DNA of 64,000 nucleotides from Quillaja saponaria (Eukaryota > Streptophyta > Magnoliopsida > Fabales > Quillajaceae). The translations under genes were made by a program, and so were the position numbers. The stretch covers positions 19,755,071 through 19,819,070 of the forward strand of contig CM055618.1 in assembly GCA_029379385.1 (NCBI GenBank), written 5' to 3'. Below, piece by piece: positions 52,001-63,396 of the stretch (position 1 is its first letter; the number at the start of each line of letters is the position of its first letter). The notes below the pieces were generated by a model. The model saw only the letters and a program-made list of their open reading frames with translations. It was not told the DNA's origin and did no database searches.

Positions 52001-54825
52001 AATTAAATCTTGCCATATATCAATACAAAATTGACATCCATATAATCCTTGTAAATCCGTGGCAGTTCACAAACTAATTAGTAAATTCTTATCCAAACAT
52101 TTGACATGTCATCTACCCGAAATCAGACTAGTCAAACCAATGCCAAAAAAAAAAAAGAGAGGAAGAAACTCAAAGGTCATACCAATCACCCGGAAATCGG
52201 ACACAATGTGCAGTATTTGCCTTTCCTTTTGTCAACTTGTCAACTAATCAACCAATATTAAAACAAAAAAGAACTGTAAGTTTCATATTCACAGAATAAT
52301 TTAGGATGTTGACTGAACCACTTACAAAAGTTCCCACATGACGAAGGCATCCGCCTCTGCGGCCCACACGGACAACATATTGGCTAAGTGAAAGAACAGA
52401 AGAAGATAGAAAGTTATACCAAAATCAGAAGAAAAAGAACATAGCAAAAGTGAAAGCGTATGGAAGATAATAAATCATAGAAAAAATTATTCAGACCTTT
52501 GTTGCGACCTCATAATGTATGACAAATGTAAATTACCACAACAGCATAAGACAAAAACAGAAAGGGGGGAAAAGAGGAAGGAAAGATTAAGAGCAAATGT
52601 CTTATCAGAATGAAAAGTACAGCACTAAATGTAGGAAACATAATTACTCTATAATGTATTGACATAATGATACACCGAGAAAGGCATGAAGGCAATTTAA
52701 ATAAAAAAACTCGAAGTCAACTTAAAAGGACAAGATTATACAAAAGGAACTGAGTAAAACATGTTAGCTAAAACTTATAGTAATATTCTACTGTTCACAA
52801 GGAAATCACATGAAATTTTTTTTATAAACTATTTCATGGCAACGTAAAGCTAATTTTTTAATATATTGAAGATAATATTAACCATGGCTTTTTAGTATAT
52901 TAAATATAATATTACCTACATGTAATATTAGTACTAAAGACACATGCACAGATGAATCTATTATGACTATAAAAGCAAATGAATCCAAGATAGCAGAAAT
53001 TGATACCTGAGTATACTCAATGATATGGCCGTTTTCATCTCGTAATCTACAACAGAATTTCTAGAATAATCAGTAAAATCCATATAAACATAAAGAGTGA
53101 AGTTTTACTGCATATTGATGACTGTCTTTGTCTTCCCTCTTTCCCAACACAAAAAAAAGAAAAAAGAAAGAACAAATAAAGCAATTGTTTTTTCATCAAA
53201 CTTTCGTGGCCAGCATATTCTTACAAGTTAAACCAACAAGGATTTTATCATCATGTGAATTCTATTTTCTGGGAAATTATGCCTCGGTCTTTGTCCTACT
53301 TCAGGTAGTGTGGAAATACAGTACTCTAACATATTTTCAGTGGCAACAAAAATTTAGTTAAAGGAAAATGAAGACATAAATCTGGCCGATCATGAAGTTG
53401 AGTTCAGAATAAAATAAGTACACTGCAACAATCTTTTGTCTTATCATCTCATAAATAAAAAACGATTAAGGCATCAGATTGGTTACAAAAATATACCAAC
53501 TTTACGAATCAGAAGTGATATTTTTTAATCAATAAACATTAAAAAAAAATATTAAGAACTATAATAAGTTGTTATAGAAGACTTGCTCTTCTATATTAAC
53601 TCATATCACTGCAGCAATTAATCCAACAAAGCTCATTTGGATATACTTAATAACAATGAAAAACACGTAAATCAATTACCACCAAAATCAAAAGCTGAAG
53701 ATTGTGGAATCTTAAGAAATTATGAAAACTTTGCAGTAAATACTGAATTGGGGAGGTAAGATATTGCTTGCCTCTCACATATCTTGACAACTTTTTCGCT
53801 AGCATCTGGCTCACATTTGCGTGTCTTAATGTAGTACTCTTCTGGTTTATAAGGAACATCCTGAAAATACATGTTGATAAATGACATGCTACTTCAGTTA
53901 TATATATGATATATCATGGATGAGAATGTATCATTTACTATGAATGGAAGTTTAAAATATAAATGAGGTTAGACAACTTCTGAAAACAGCTCCTCTCATT
54001 ACCACGTTCAGAGTGGGAATTTGTAGCTAGTATTTCTTCAAACACGATAAGATTTTGAAAATTTTCACTTTGTGGATGACTAAAAACAATGAAACTGTGA
54101 AAGATCATCTACAATTAGGTTGTAACGATGTGATTAACAATTCTCCAGTACAAGAATCACATGCTTCCTTATCGCATCCAAATATCATGAGCACCAGTGA
54201 GATTAAAGTAGCAGGGAAAATGCTAGTAAAATGTTAAACAAAACAGAAAAGGTACCCGTATGTATGTTAACTCGTACAAAGCATATGCAGCAGATTTGTT
54301 GACGGTTAGTACTGGTGGAATTCGCAATGTCTGCATCTTGTTGGTTGAATTTTCCTCCACTTCCACTATTTCTGCAACAATGGAGGCTTCTCCTCCGCTC
54401 TGTGACATGGAAAACAAATTTTGTGGAATATACTATAACAAACAGCTTGAGTTTAAAGCATAGTACTTCAAACAAATAGGGAATGCTTTTAGTAAAATTC
54501 TCCTTCATTCTCATCCGTTTCCTAATCAAGCAAAACCCTGGATTAGGAGAAAAGCATGTCGTTGTAACACATCGTAAACCAAACGTTAAAGAAAGTGAGT
54601 GAGAATTACCGAACCACTGGGAACAGCGAGGTTCAAGACGATTTTCTTCGTGCAATTAAGATTTCCGGAGTCGGAATTCTTCTCGCACTTTTCGAGCTTC
54701 GATTTCGAGAGAATCTGAACTCCAGTGACACCAAGAAGACTTGGAAACCTAAAACGGCAAGAGACGAAAAGGAAAAACATGATCGTTTTCGTGTACTGCA
54801 ACATTTTCATACTAACGATCTTCAA
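46044..54825 (-). CDS. HAP2: HAP2/GCS1 gamete membrane fusogen
   Basis: HAPLESS2/GCS1, the sperm-cell surface protein that merges gamete membranes at fertilisation; the family has a class II fusion-protein fold. Eighteen minus-strand exons: 54825-54610, 54399-54256, 53860-53772, 53046-53007, 52383-52326, 52243-52183, 51719-51641, 51051-50917, 50842-50648, 50260-50180, 50101-50001, 49402-49285, 48632-48600, 48483-48390, 48286-48197, 47750-47635, 46695-46595 and 46504-46044. In order: signal peptide then [27 protein letters not shown] and [44 protein letters not shown]; one membrane span ([27 protein letters not shown]); then a cytoplasmic tail rich in histidine, arginine and lysine. Total 736 residues after discounting one extra base at 48262-48263, slightly longer than Arabidopsis. 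Intron 3 uses a GC donor. The first of three clustered ATGs is assumed as start. Confidence 0.96.
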
Positions 54826-57782
54826 ATTTTTTGATCCTTTTCTGAATAAATTGTTGTTTGGATTTCAAAAACTGAATTGTTTGAGCAACGAGGGACACAC
54901 CCACGAAATGAATAGAGGCGATTTTGGCGGGGTCAAGTTAGGTTTTGGAAACTGTAGCAACGGTTAATTTTTTCAAATGTACTCCCTGTACCAAAACGGG
55001 CTTAACGTAGAGAGGAGAAAAAGAAAAACGACACAAAGAGTAAACCTAGGAACTAGGAATGATGAGGGTAAGTCGTTTTACCTGTTTCCCTCGGGCAGGA
55101 TTTGCCCTAATATTGGAATCGAAGATCTACACCTCTGTTCACCCAATCACATTTCACAGGCCTTTTATAACCCTCTGATGTCGGTCACAGCGTCCTGTTA
55201 ATTACAGGCTGTACTATCAACGTTCAAATATTATTGATATCTGCGGACCACAGTTACTATTTCCATACGCGCTACATGTTATCATCGGTGCCATGTCAGC
55301 TTTTTCATGGTTGGGCCTTGACCTTCTCACTTTTCAACCCAATCCAATTTACTGTGAACCCGTTGAAGGCACATTGGCAGCCCAGATAGGATCCACCATG
55401 GTTAAGTTGACCAAATGCCACAACCCATTTCTTTGATGTTGCCTAGTCTTACTCATCTTAAAATAATAATCTAGTTTATCCTTTTGTACATAAATCCAGC
55501 CTATTTATCTAATCATAATCACTTTTACCACAAAATTAAATTAAAATATTTCTTGAATTTTTCAACAAAAATAATATTATGTTTATAATAAATATAGTAA
55601 AAAATAACTAAACGTGGTAATAAATTGTATAATAATAAATAGTGAGGAAGCTTAACTATGTATTTTGGGTTCGTATAATTTTTTTAGAATATCAATTTCA
55701 TCATGATAGTTATTTTAGAGTAGGGTATTTATGTAAGAAAATAAAATATATTAATAAATTTATATTTTAAATCAATTATATGATTTAATAGTTAATATTC
55801 AATTAAAATTGATTAACTTAGTGGTCAATAAAATTTTCTTCCTTGATACGCTAACTAGGCTTTAGGCCTTTCCCTTTTTCATGTTGTGAGTTTGAATCTC
55901 ATCCTTGTAATATATAAAAATTAAAATAAAATTTGCTCGCTTTATTATTTGATGAGTTTTAATTTGAATGGAGTTAATTCAACTCTATATTTTGCTTTCT
56001 ATTCTTCAAAAAGCATCTATTTTCAAGTATTATTCTATTATTCAACAACCCAAAAAAGAAAAAAAAATATTATAATTTTTTTCTCAAAAGATAATGGATT
56101 AAAAAAAATAAAATTAAAGATGAAATGTCTGTTGTGATCTGAAGTTGGAATCTATCATAATCATGCCCCATCAAAAAAGTATTCAATGTAGAATAGACAA
56201 AACGATTTAAACTTGATCGAGCTCTATTTAAATTAGATTTATTATATAATCTTTTAGTAATATTATTTATATTTATTTATAGATTGTAATTTTTTATTAA
56301 TATTATTTATAGATTATAATTTTTATTATTTATATTTATTTATTAAGGTAAATATTTGATTTAACATATCAAATTCTCATCAGAAAAATATAATACATAT
56401 ACTAAAAGATTTATATAGTTTGCTAAATATAGATATAGATATATGAATATCTGTAATTATAATATTTGAATAAACAATTATTGAGAGATACTCCCAATTA
56501 CAACATAACCTAAAAAATAAATCTCACAATAATGCATGTACGAAAATTCAAAAAAACTGAATAATAATAATAATGATAAAGCATGTAAGGAAGTACCTCC
56601 ACCATATCATATTTGGCACTTTGCAAATTCACACACTAGTATTGTTTTTCCATTACACAAATGATAGAACACAGGAATGTAATAAAATAAAATAAAACAA
56701 TGTGATAATATTAATCATCCATTCATCCTTTTAGGAAAATGGATCACCTAATTACATACTAAACCTATAAAACATTTGTATATAGGGTTTCAAGTTCAAC
56801 TAATATTTTGAAACTTAAATAGACTAAAAAAGGAGTTTGGATTTTGAGTTATATAAAAATCGAAGTAATTTGATACACGTTATGATTAGATAAAAATATT
56901 ATTTTATATATTTATAATATAAAAAAAAAATAATTTATATATCTGATCAAAAAAAATGAATCATTTAATGGTTGAAATGTCTTAAGCCCTGTTAGATCAC
57001 ATCGGGTCAAACGGGTCTAAAATTTCAGACTGCTAAAGTGAGTATGAGGACTAACACATGAATAACAAAAATTAAGACAATGAATCAATTCGGATCTTAA
57101 AAAATGGCAGACACGCTGGCACTTCTGTCTTGGGTTGGGCCAGGAGGAAGTGCCAAAATTGGTCCAAGTTGCAAAACCAAGCCTTATGTGTGATCCACAC
57201 GCCCAATAAGATGCTGTGATGCCATTTTTCAAGAAATAATTTTCCACTTCCATTCTTCTTCTTCGTCTACTATATGTCAATTTGCAAATTTAAAATTGGT
57301 TTACATGGTTATATATATAAAATTATTCAATATATTAAGCAGTATTATAATAGTCTTATATTATCTAGTTGTTTTCAAAATTATATAAAAGATATCAAAA
57401 TAATTTTATATATGTTATTATGTTATTTTGGTACGATATGTCAAATAAGCTAATTTATTATTGCAGTTGATTGATAAACAATAGATATTACTAGTTAAAT
57501 TAAATAAATTAACCAAACATTCAAACACATGAAGAACTGTATAATTACTAGTTAAATAAACTTAATCTGTCTCATAATTTTATATATAATAAAGTAATGA
57601 CTCCGACATGACAGGTGGTTGTGTCAAAGGACACGTCAAATCAAGCTATAAACCAACCTCAACTTGTCCACTTTCTAATTGAAATCCATAAACCAATAAT
57701 CAAGACTTAATTAATCAGCAATTAGGGTTAATGTCTAACATTTTAACATAACCCCAAATTAGAAATTCAAAAATTGAACTTG
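54826..57782. other. Spacer between HAP2 and FLZ genes
   Basis: The first few hundred bases should hold the HAP2 promoter. The rest is AT-rich with no recognised gene. A short frame near 57017-57280 has no known motif. Confidence 0.4.
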
Positions 57783-58973
57783 TTAGCCACCTGCAGTTTT
57801 CCCGGGGTGATAAGCACTGCTTTCGGTTTCAATCAACATCTGTTTTTCACAACACGAGATGGAGCAAAATCCTCGATAGTCACTGTTCCAAGAGAAACAA
57901 AATAAATTATTATCGGGATAAAATACTTTTGTAGTAATAATTGGTTGGGAGAAAATATTTTTCTAAAAAGTAAAACATAACAATACGACTTTAAGTTTAA
58001 CTATATAAGTAATAACTATTATGTATAAACCTAACTACAACGACTATCAGAACAGTCAAAGACCGTAATCTAGTGTTTCAATTACAATTTCGATTGTAAT
58101 TATATATGTTATTTACAATTACATAACATAATTCTAACCATTTGCAATCTTGATAAAATTAAATTTAGTTTTGCAATTTGAAACTGATATCCATGCTCCA
58201 AACACACCCGTAGAGTTATTATTTAGATATTTTGTTAGTGTATAAATTAATCTATACATTATCAATAAACAAGATTAAGACACACTAGAATACTTGACTA
58301 AAATCAAGGGTAATAATTAATGTTATTGACATTTTGTCACTCTTATTTATCATCGATATTAAAATTAGATATATTGTGATAAGTGTATTAAATATTAATT
58401 CTTTTAATTATACTCTCTTTTATATTGAACCCTACTAGAATTTGTGACAATATTGACATTATAAATAAGTTGGTGTAGCAGCCGGTGGACTAATAATATA
58501 AAGAACAACTAGGACAAATTCCCGATATTCTGGAATTAAAAAAAAAAAGAAAAAAAGAAAAAAACCCTAACAGGCTAATATACTATGTATGTACCTTTGA
58601 TAAAATAGAAGCTAACAATCTCAATCATGGAGTATTCACGTATATTTGAGGACACATGCATGCATGTTCAAGAAAATAAAACAAAGAAGAGAATTTCTTA
58701 CCCATACATATAGATGTTAGAATCATGAGTCATTCTCTTCTTGCAATAGTGACATTTAGATAGAAACCATGCAAGTTGGCCTTCTTCCTCACTAATCTCA
58801 TTGTCCACTGACTCCGATGCCAGCTTCATTACCTTTGCTGGACCCCTGCTAGAGCTGCTTGCTGCGGTTGGAATTTCCATATCTATGGGTTTTTCCGGTT
58901 GTTCCTCTGGTTTTTGTTGGTTGATAACCACGTCGGGGGAAGATTGAACACGATGTCGCTTCTTTTCCGACAT
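57783..58973 (-). CDS. FCS-like zinc finger (FLZ) protein
   Basis: Small plant-specific FLZ (DUF581) protein; FLZ domains bind the SnRK1 kinase and link it to stress and nutrient signalling. Two exons on the minus strand: 58973-58702 and 57882-57783, separated by an 819-base intron, giving 123 residues. The domain is split by the intron: the first exon ends WFLSKCHYCKKRMTHDSNIY, then MYG; the second opens DYRGFCSISCCEKQM. Together they give the two CxxC-like pairs and the FCS motif. The intron falls just after the MY of the domain, where FLZ genes usually have it, and the splice phase fits (GG|T). The N-terminal 65 residues are charged and low complexity. The histidine-rich first knuckle and the GFCSISCCEKQ ending are more divergent than usual. 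The exon pairing is inferred from phase and motif. Confidence 0.8.
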
Positions 58974-60469
58974 AGTTTGTGTTGGAATATGAGTGAGACA
59001 GAGTTAGGGTTTCAATGGAGGAGACAAAACTAGGAACCAATATGAGAGAGGTAAGGCCGTGAGGGAAACAGGCTTTTACAAATAGGGTTTGTCTATTTGA
59101 AGGGTTTACTTTTATTTTATGTTATAATGGGTTTATTTATTTATTTATTTTTTTGGCTTAACTGTTTTGGTCTTCAAGATTATATCAGTTTTCAGTTCGG
59201 TCTTTCAAGAATGTTTTTAATAAATTTTATCCTCCAAGATTCACAATTTATCAATCAAGTTCTATTATTCCGAATGTTATGAATTAAAGAAATAACCATA
59301 ATTGACATAAAAATAATAATGTATATAAGCTGTTTTTATATTTTGCAAAACTTTTTTGGTTATTTTATCATTAGATTATGTAAAATTATTTTATTTATGT
59401 ATAACATGAAAATGAGAGAAATTCTGAATCTTTGGGAATGAAATTGATCTAGAATATTTTTAGATGACTAAATTAAAAACTGAGTCGAACTAAAACAATA
59501 GTTAAAACTTTTTATTTTTTAAGAATAATGATAGATTTTACAAATTTAAATTTGAGATTTTATCACAAAAAGATATTTTATGCGATTCGCTGCATAGGTG
59601 GCAGATGATGATATTACCTTCAAGTTTATTTAAATAAAAATTAAATATAATAGAGTTGACTAATTGTTCTTAATAAATAATTTAATAATAACACCTAATT
59701 AATAATTTCTCTAATTAAGATTGAATCTTCTCCTATTATCTCTCTTCTAACCTCCAATTCCGTTCTCTCATTTTATTTTCTTAAATCAAGGAGTAATTGT
59801 TCATGTTCAATTTTAAACTTTTGGGGTTTTGTTAAATTTCATTTGAATTCTGCTTACAATTTTTTTTTCATAAAAAATAAAAACTTTAACTGGTTTGAGA
59901 ATTGAAAAGTTTCAAAATTTTCGTTTATTTCTGGTTAAGAGAAAAGTTCAAAACTTTTTTTTCTATGTTATGATTCTTTTTTATTTCTTTTTTCCTTTTT
60001 TCATTTGCTCCACTTAGAATTCTATTTGTTTATCAAAAAGAAGAACAAGAAATAAAAAATTATTTTGTTGTGATAAACTGTGAGGAAAAAAAAAAAAAGG
60101 GGAAGAAATAGTAGGAGAAAATTCAATGTAATTAATTAATTTAAAATTGTAATATTCCTCCTTTTATGCAGTCAATTAGATGACATATAATTTTTGTTAA
60201 AATCTCTGTCGTTACTTCTTTTTTAATCATAATTTTTTTTTTCTTTGACGGTCTTACAGTTGTATATTTGAAGTGCATAGCTGTCAAAGAGAAAAAAAAA
60301 AAAAAAAACTTATGAAATCAGTAATATTTCCAGAATCTGTCTAATTAAATGTGTTAATTGTAACGGGGATCTAAATTTGGAAACTGAATGAGCGAATAAA
60401 ATAGAAACTGCTTTTAGGAAAGTGTTTTAATTACAAATGCTCAATTTCTTAGAGATACTCATAATGCTA
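58974..60469. other. AT-rich spacer upstream of the FLZ gene
   Basis: Contains the FLZ promoter and leader. Poly-A runs occur near 60085-60098 and 60292-60308. No gene recognised. Confidence 0.4.
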
Positions 60470-60897
60470 AAGTTTGGTTTAACTTTTAAAATAATTTTAA
60501 AAAATAATTTTTAAGTTTAAATTTTTTTACAAAACTGTATGATAATAGAGGTTTTATATTTTAAGTTTTATGGAGAAATATTTTTGAGCTTTTACAGTCC
60601 TAAAAACTGAAGCTAGAAAAATAAGATTTTGCAAATAGAAAACAAGAAAAACTCAAATGAATTTTAATAATTATTTTATTTATACAAATTTAACTATAAT
60701 ATTTGTCAAAATGATATTCTTAATAATTTTAATACTTAACATCTTTTTAAAAAATAAAAAAAATCAAACAATATTTTTATATCTGACTGCAATTTTACAT
60801 TAACTCATCTAAACGCTTTTTCAATATTTTATACTACACTTTGTGAATAGCTCTACTTGAAAAATATTTTTACACAACGCCTTAACCAAACAAACCC
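60470..60897. mobile_element. Possible MITE (hAT-like ends)
   Basis: About 430 bases of AT-rich non-coding DNA. The left end reads GTTTGGTTTAACTTTTAAAA, and the right end on the other strand reads GTTTGTTTGGTTAAGGCGTT, so the two share GTTTGGTTTAA/GTTTGGTTAAG-like inverted ends. This is the shape of small non-autonomous DNA transposons common in plant spacers. Target duplication was not confirmed. Confidence 0.35.
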
Positions 60898-60989
60898 AAT
60901 AATTGATGTTTCCCTGACTATCATCTCTTAGTTGAAATTTCATTATTTGTGTGAAGGAAAATTCAATTTAGCAGGAAAGACTCAAAATA

Positions 60990-61320
60990 GCTTCATTTGC
61001 GATATACCTTGTCAGTCCTAAGTCTGGGTAAAGGAAGAAGACTATAATAAGTCGATGGTTATAGTAAGACTAGTCAAATTGTATGAGATAAATCCTACCA
61101 ATAGTGGTGGTTTGGACATATTTATCATAAGCCAATAGATATTGTAGTTAAAAGAGAAAATTTGGTGCAAGTTGACAGGGTTAGACAGAAAAAATTAAGA
61201 AAGACAAAAATTTACATGTGAAGAAATTCTCAAGAATAATATTATTGTTCTAGGAATCAAGTGACACAATTAATCGAAGCGAATAGGAAGAAAATGACGC
61301 ATAAGATAAGAACAATACTG
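60990..61320 (+). mobile_element. LINE-type retrotransposon fragment (end of reverse transcriptase ORF)
   Basis: From about 61105 the plus strand translates as WWFGHIYHKPIDIVVKREN followed by VDRVRQKKLRKTK. After a stop it continues with EEILKNNIIVLGIK and, past more stops, KRIGRK. This follows the well-known C-terminal pattern of plant LINE polyproteins (RWFGH, basic GRPKKTW-like stretch, LGL, EWR). Stops and small losses show it is long dead. Only the tail is present; the 5' part is missing, as expected for 5' truncation. Confidence 0.65.
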
Positions 61321-62460
61321 TTAATAAATCGGATCAAAACTCCCTCACACAAATGTGGTTGTAAACATGTACAACAGCGTTGTTAATTACTTATTTTGGA
61401 CCATACATACGTATTTAAGGGAATACCATAAAAGATATCTGGCTTTTGTAAACATATATATAGTATAGAAGATAATATATACAGCACACAATTGCTTTTG
61501 GAAAATGGAAAACTGAGTTCCATAACTAAACTTGCCCTAAGCTTTTTATTTCTTGTTCCATTTGCATCTAAATTGCTAAAACCTGTACTCAACTAAGCCA
61601 AATACTATTCAGTACAATCATGATTTTCTGCTATCATGTCGTGTCCAGTAATGACATTCAGAATTATCTACACATACAAAAGTTAAATGCAATTTAATTT
61701 TAGCGCAATATGATGAATTATCTGTACAGGAAAAAAAAAAGACAACAGAGAAAGATACCTAATACCTTGTTGGCAATAAGGTTTTGGGTGAGAAGCCTAG
61801 AATTGGAAAAGTGATTCTTAAGCGGATGATATTTTCTGAGATACAGATGCTAGGACTCTCCCCACCATTTTTCTCTTTACACTATAGTGTGCACTGACGT
61901 TCCCTTGTCAGCAAAAGAAAATAAAAAATAAAATAAAATTCGTTGCCACTTGTTGGGGCAAAATCATCACTTATCAATTGCCGTCGAGGAGTTGGGTATA
62001 TTGAGACAAACCCTTTATCTGTCTTCAACTAATCCATTTTTCGTTGCAAATCCTCTTCATTGAACCAGTTCCAAGCCTCAATCTCGAACCCTTTCAGTAT
62101 TTGCATTACTCTTAAGTTCATGGAAAATTAATAACACGGATACGTGCATAACTGAGCCGTACCTGCATCGGTTACGTATCCTATACGGGTACGGATATAC
62201 GGCTCAGTCTAAGGTGGTCTGGTGAAGGATTTCAATTCGCAGATTTCATGTCCTTCACGCAGCAGTCCCTCTTTCCTTCTGTAGCGTTTGTTTAAACGCT
62301 GCGTTTCGTTGGTGCAAAGTGTTCGGTGTAAATGTTAGATGTTGCTGTAAGTAACTCGGGAACCAAGACAAACACAGACACATTAACCATTTTCTCGGTT
62401 GTCCGTATAAATCGAAGGTAGTAAAGATATATTAAAAGGGTTCGTCATTAAACCCAACAA
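61321..62460. other. Spacer upstream of tRNA-Val
   Basis: AT-rich, no gene recognised. Contains a strong inverted repeat at 62151-62208 (listed under findings) and an AT-rich upstream element (ATATATTAAAA near 62427) at a typical position for a tRNA transcription start. Confidence 0.4.
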
Positions 62461-62534
62461 GGTGTCGTGGTGTAGTTGGTTATCACGTCAGTCTAACACA
62501 CTGAAGGTCTCCGGTTCAAGTCCGGGCGACGCCA
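62461..62534 (+). tRNA. tRNA-Val (anticodon AAC)
   Basis: A complete 74-base nuclear tRNA gene without intron. The acceptor stem GGTGTCG pairs with CGACGCC (one G-T wobble), and the discriminator base is A. The anticodon stem is TCAGT/ACTGA with loop CTAACAC, giving anticodon AAC. The T-arm has CCGGTTCAAGTCCGG. A run of five T follows directly (62535-62539), the RNA polymerase III terminator. A CAA motif and an AT-rich box lie just upstream, as in expressed plant tRNA genes. Confidence 0.97.
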
Positions 62535-62539
62535 TTTTT
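62535..62539 (+). terminator. Pol III terminator of tRNA-Val
   Basis: TTTTT immediately after the tRNA discriminator base. Confidence 0.85.
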
Positions 62540-62559
62540 AAACATTTACCAACAATGTG

Positions 62560-62809
62560 TCGTGGTGATTGCTTGACTCGGGCCTCAGTCACAGAAGCTG
62601 CCTGGAAAGTGTTTGATAGAATGCCAGGATTTGTCACCATGAAGTTGATGTTTGATGGGTATGCAAAAGAACAATTAGATATAGGGAGTTGTTGGAAGAC
62701 GTTCCAAAATATGCAAGGGCTGAGAGTAAAACAGGACAGCTTTATTATCGTTAATAAAATGCACTTTCAGTTTGTTCTAAAGTTGAGGACACTAGAACAA
62801 GCAGAATAG
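62560..62809 (+). pseudogene. Pentatricopeptide-repeat (PPR) protein fragment
   Basis: The frame carries two weak PPR-like units: VTEAAWKVFDRMPGFVTMK, then LMFDGYAKEQLDIGSCWKTF followed by QNMQG. PPR proteins bind organellar RNAs and normally have many such 31-36 residue units; here only about two survive, without an organelle target sequence or full length. A second open stretch at 62930-63175 might be further debris but shows no clear repeat. Most likely a relic of a lost PPR gene. The starting ATG lies inside the tRNA region and has no meaning. Confidence 0.5.
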
Positions 62810-63396
62810 ATCCCAGCTTATACAGATAAAGATAGAAAGAAATTGAAATGGACGCAGTTTTAGGATATCCTTTGTTGATATATATGTTTAGTTTGGTAAA
62901 ATACAGATGGCTCTTTCTGCCTTTAGCAATTGTCTAAGACATGTTTAAGACTGAAGTCAATATTCCACCGAGGAAACAACATTTCTTGGTTGAGTGGAGC
63001 CTATGACTGTATGGCCAATTTTCTCAGCAGTGCCATTCGCTTGAGTGAAGCAATGGGTCTCTTCTTGGAGCTTCATGCTGGTTTGGAAACATGGACATGT
63101 GAACCTGTCTACAATTTAATTGAGATGAATGGAGTAACTCATGACTCTCCAGTGATATTGACCTTTGATTTATAAGTTCTCACAAAATGCAGAAAACTTT
63201 GGTCAACAAAATCTTTCTTAATTCTACTCAACCAGAACTGCTAGCAAATCCAAAGGCTCAAACATGAATGCAGCACTGGAAAGGCTATTGATCAAAGTCG
63301 ATGACTAACAAATCATAAATGCTAATCCATACATAAGATACTGAAGGAAAATATTAGATTGTTTACACACTGAAAACTAGAAAAGACATATGGTTA
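62810..63396. other. Spacer between PPR fragment and RPL24
   Basis: Contains an unrecognised open stretch (62930-63175, plus strand) and the probable 3' UTR of RPL24. Confidence 0.35.

Noticed and set aside
58080..58210. Possible MITE end (CCATGCTCCAAACACACCC)
   Set aside because: Only one end is convincing; I could not find the matching inverted end.
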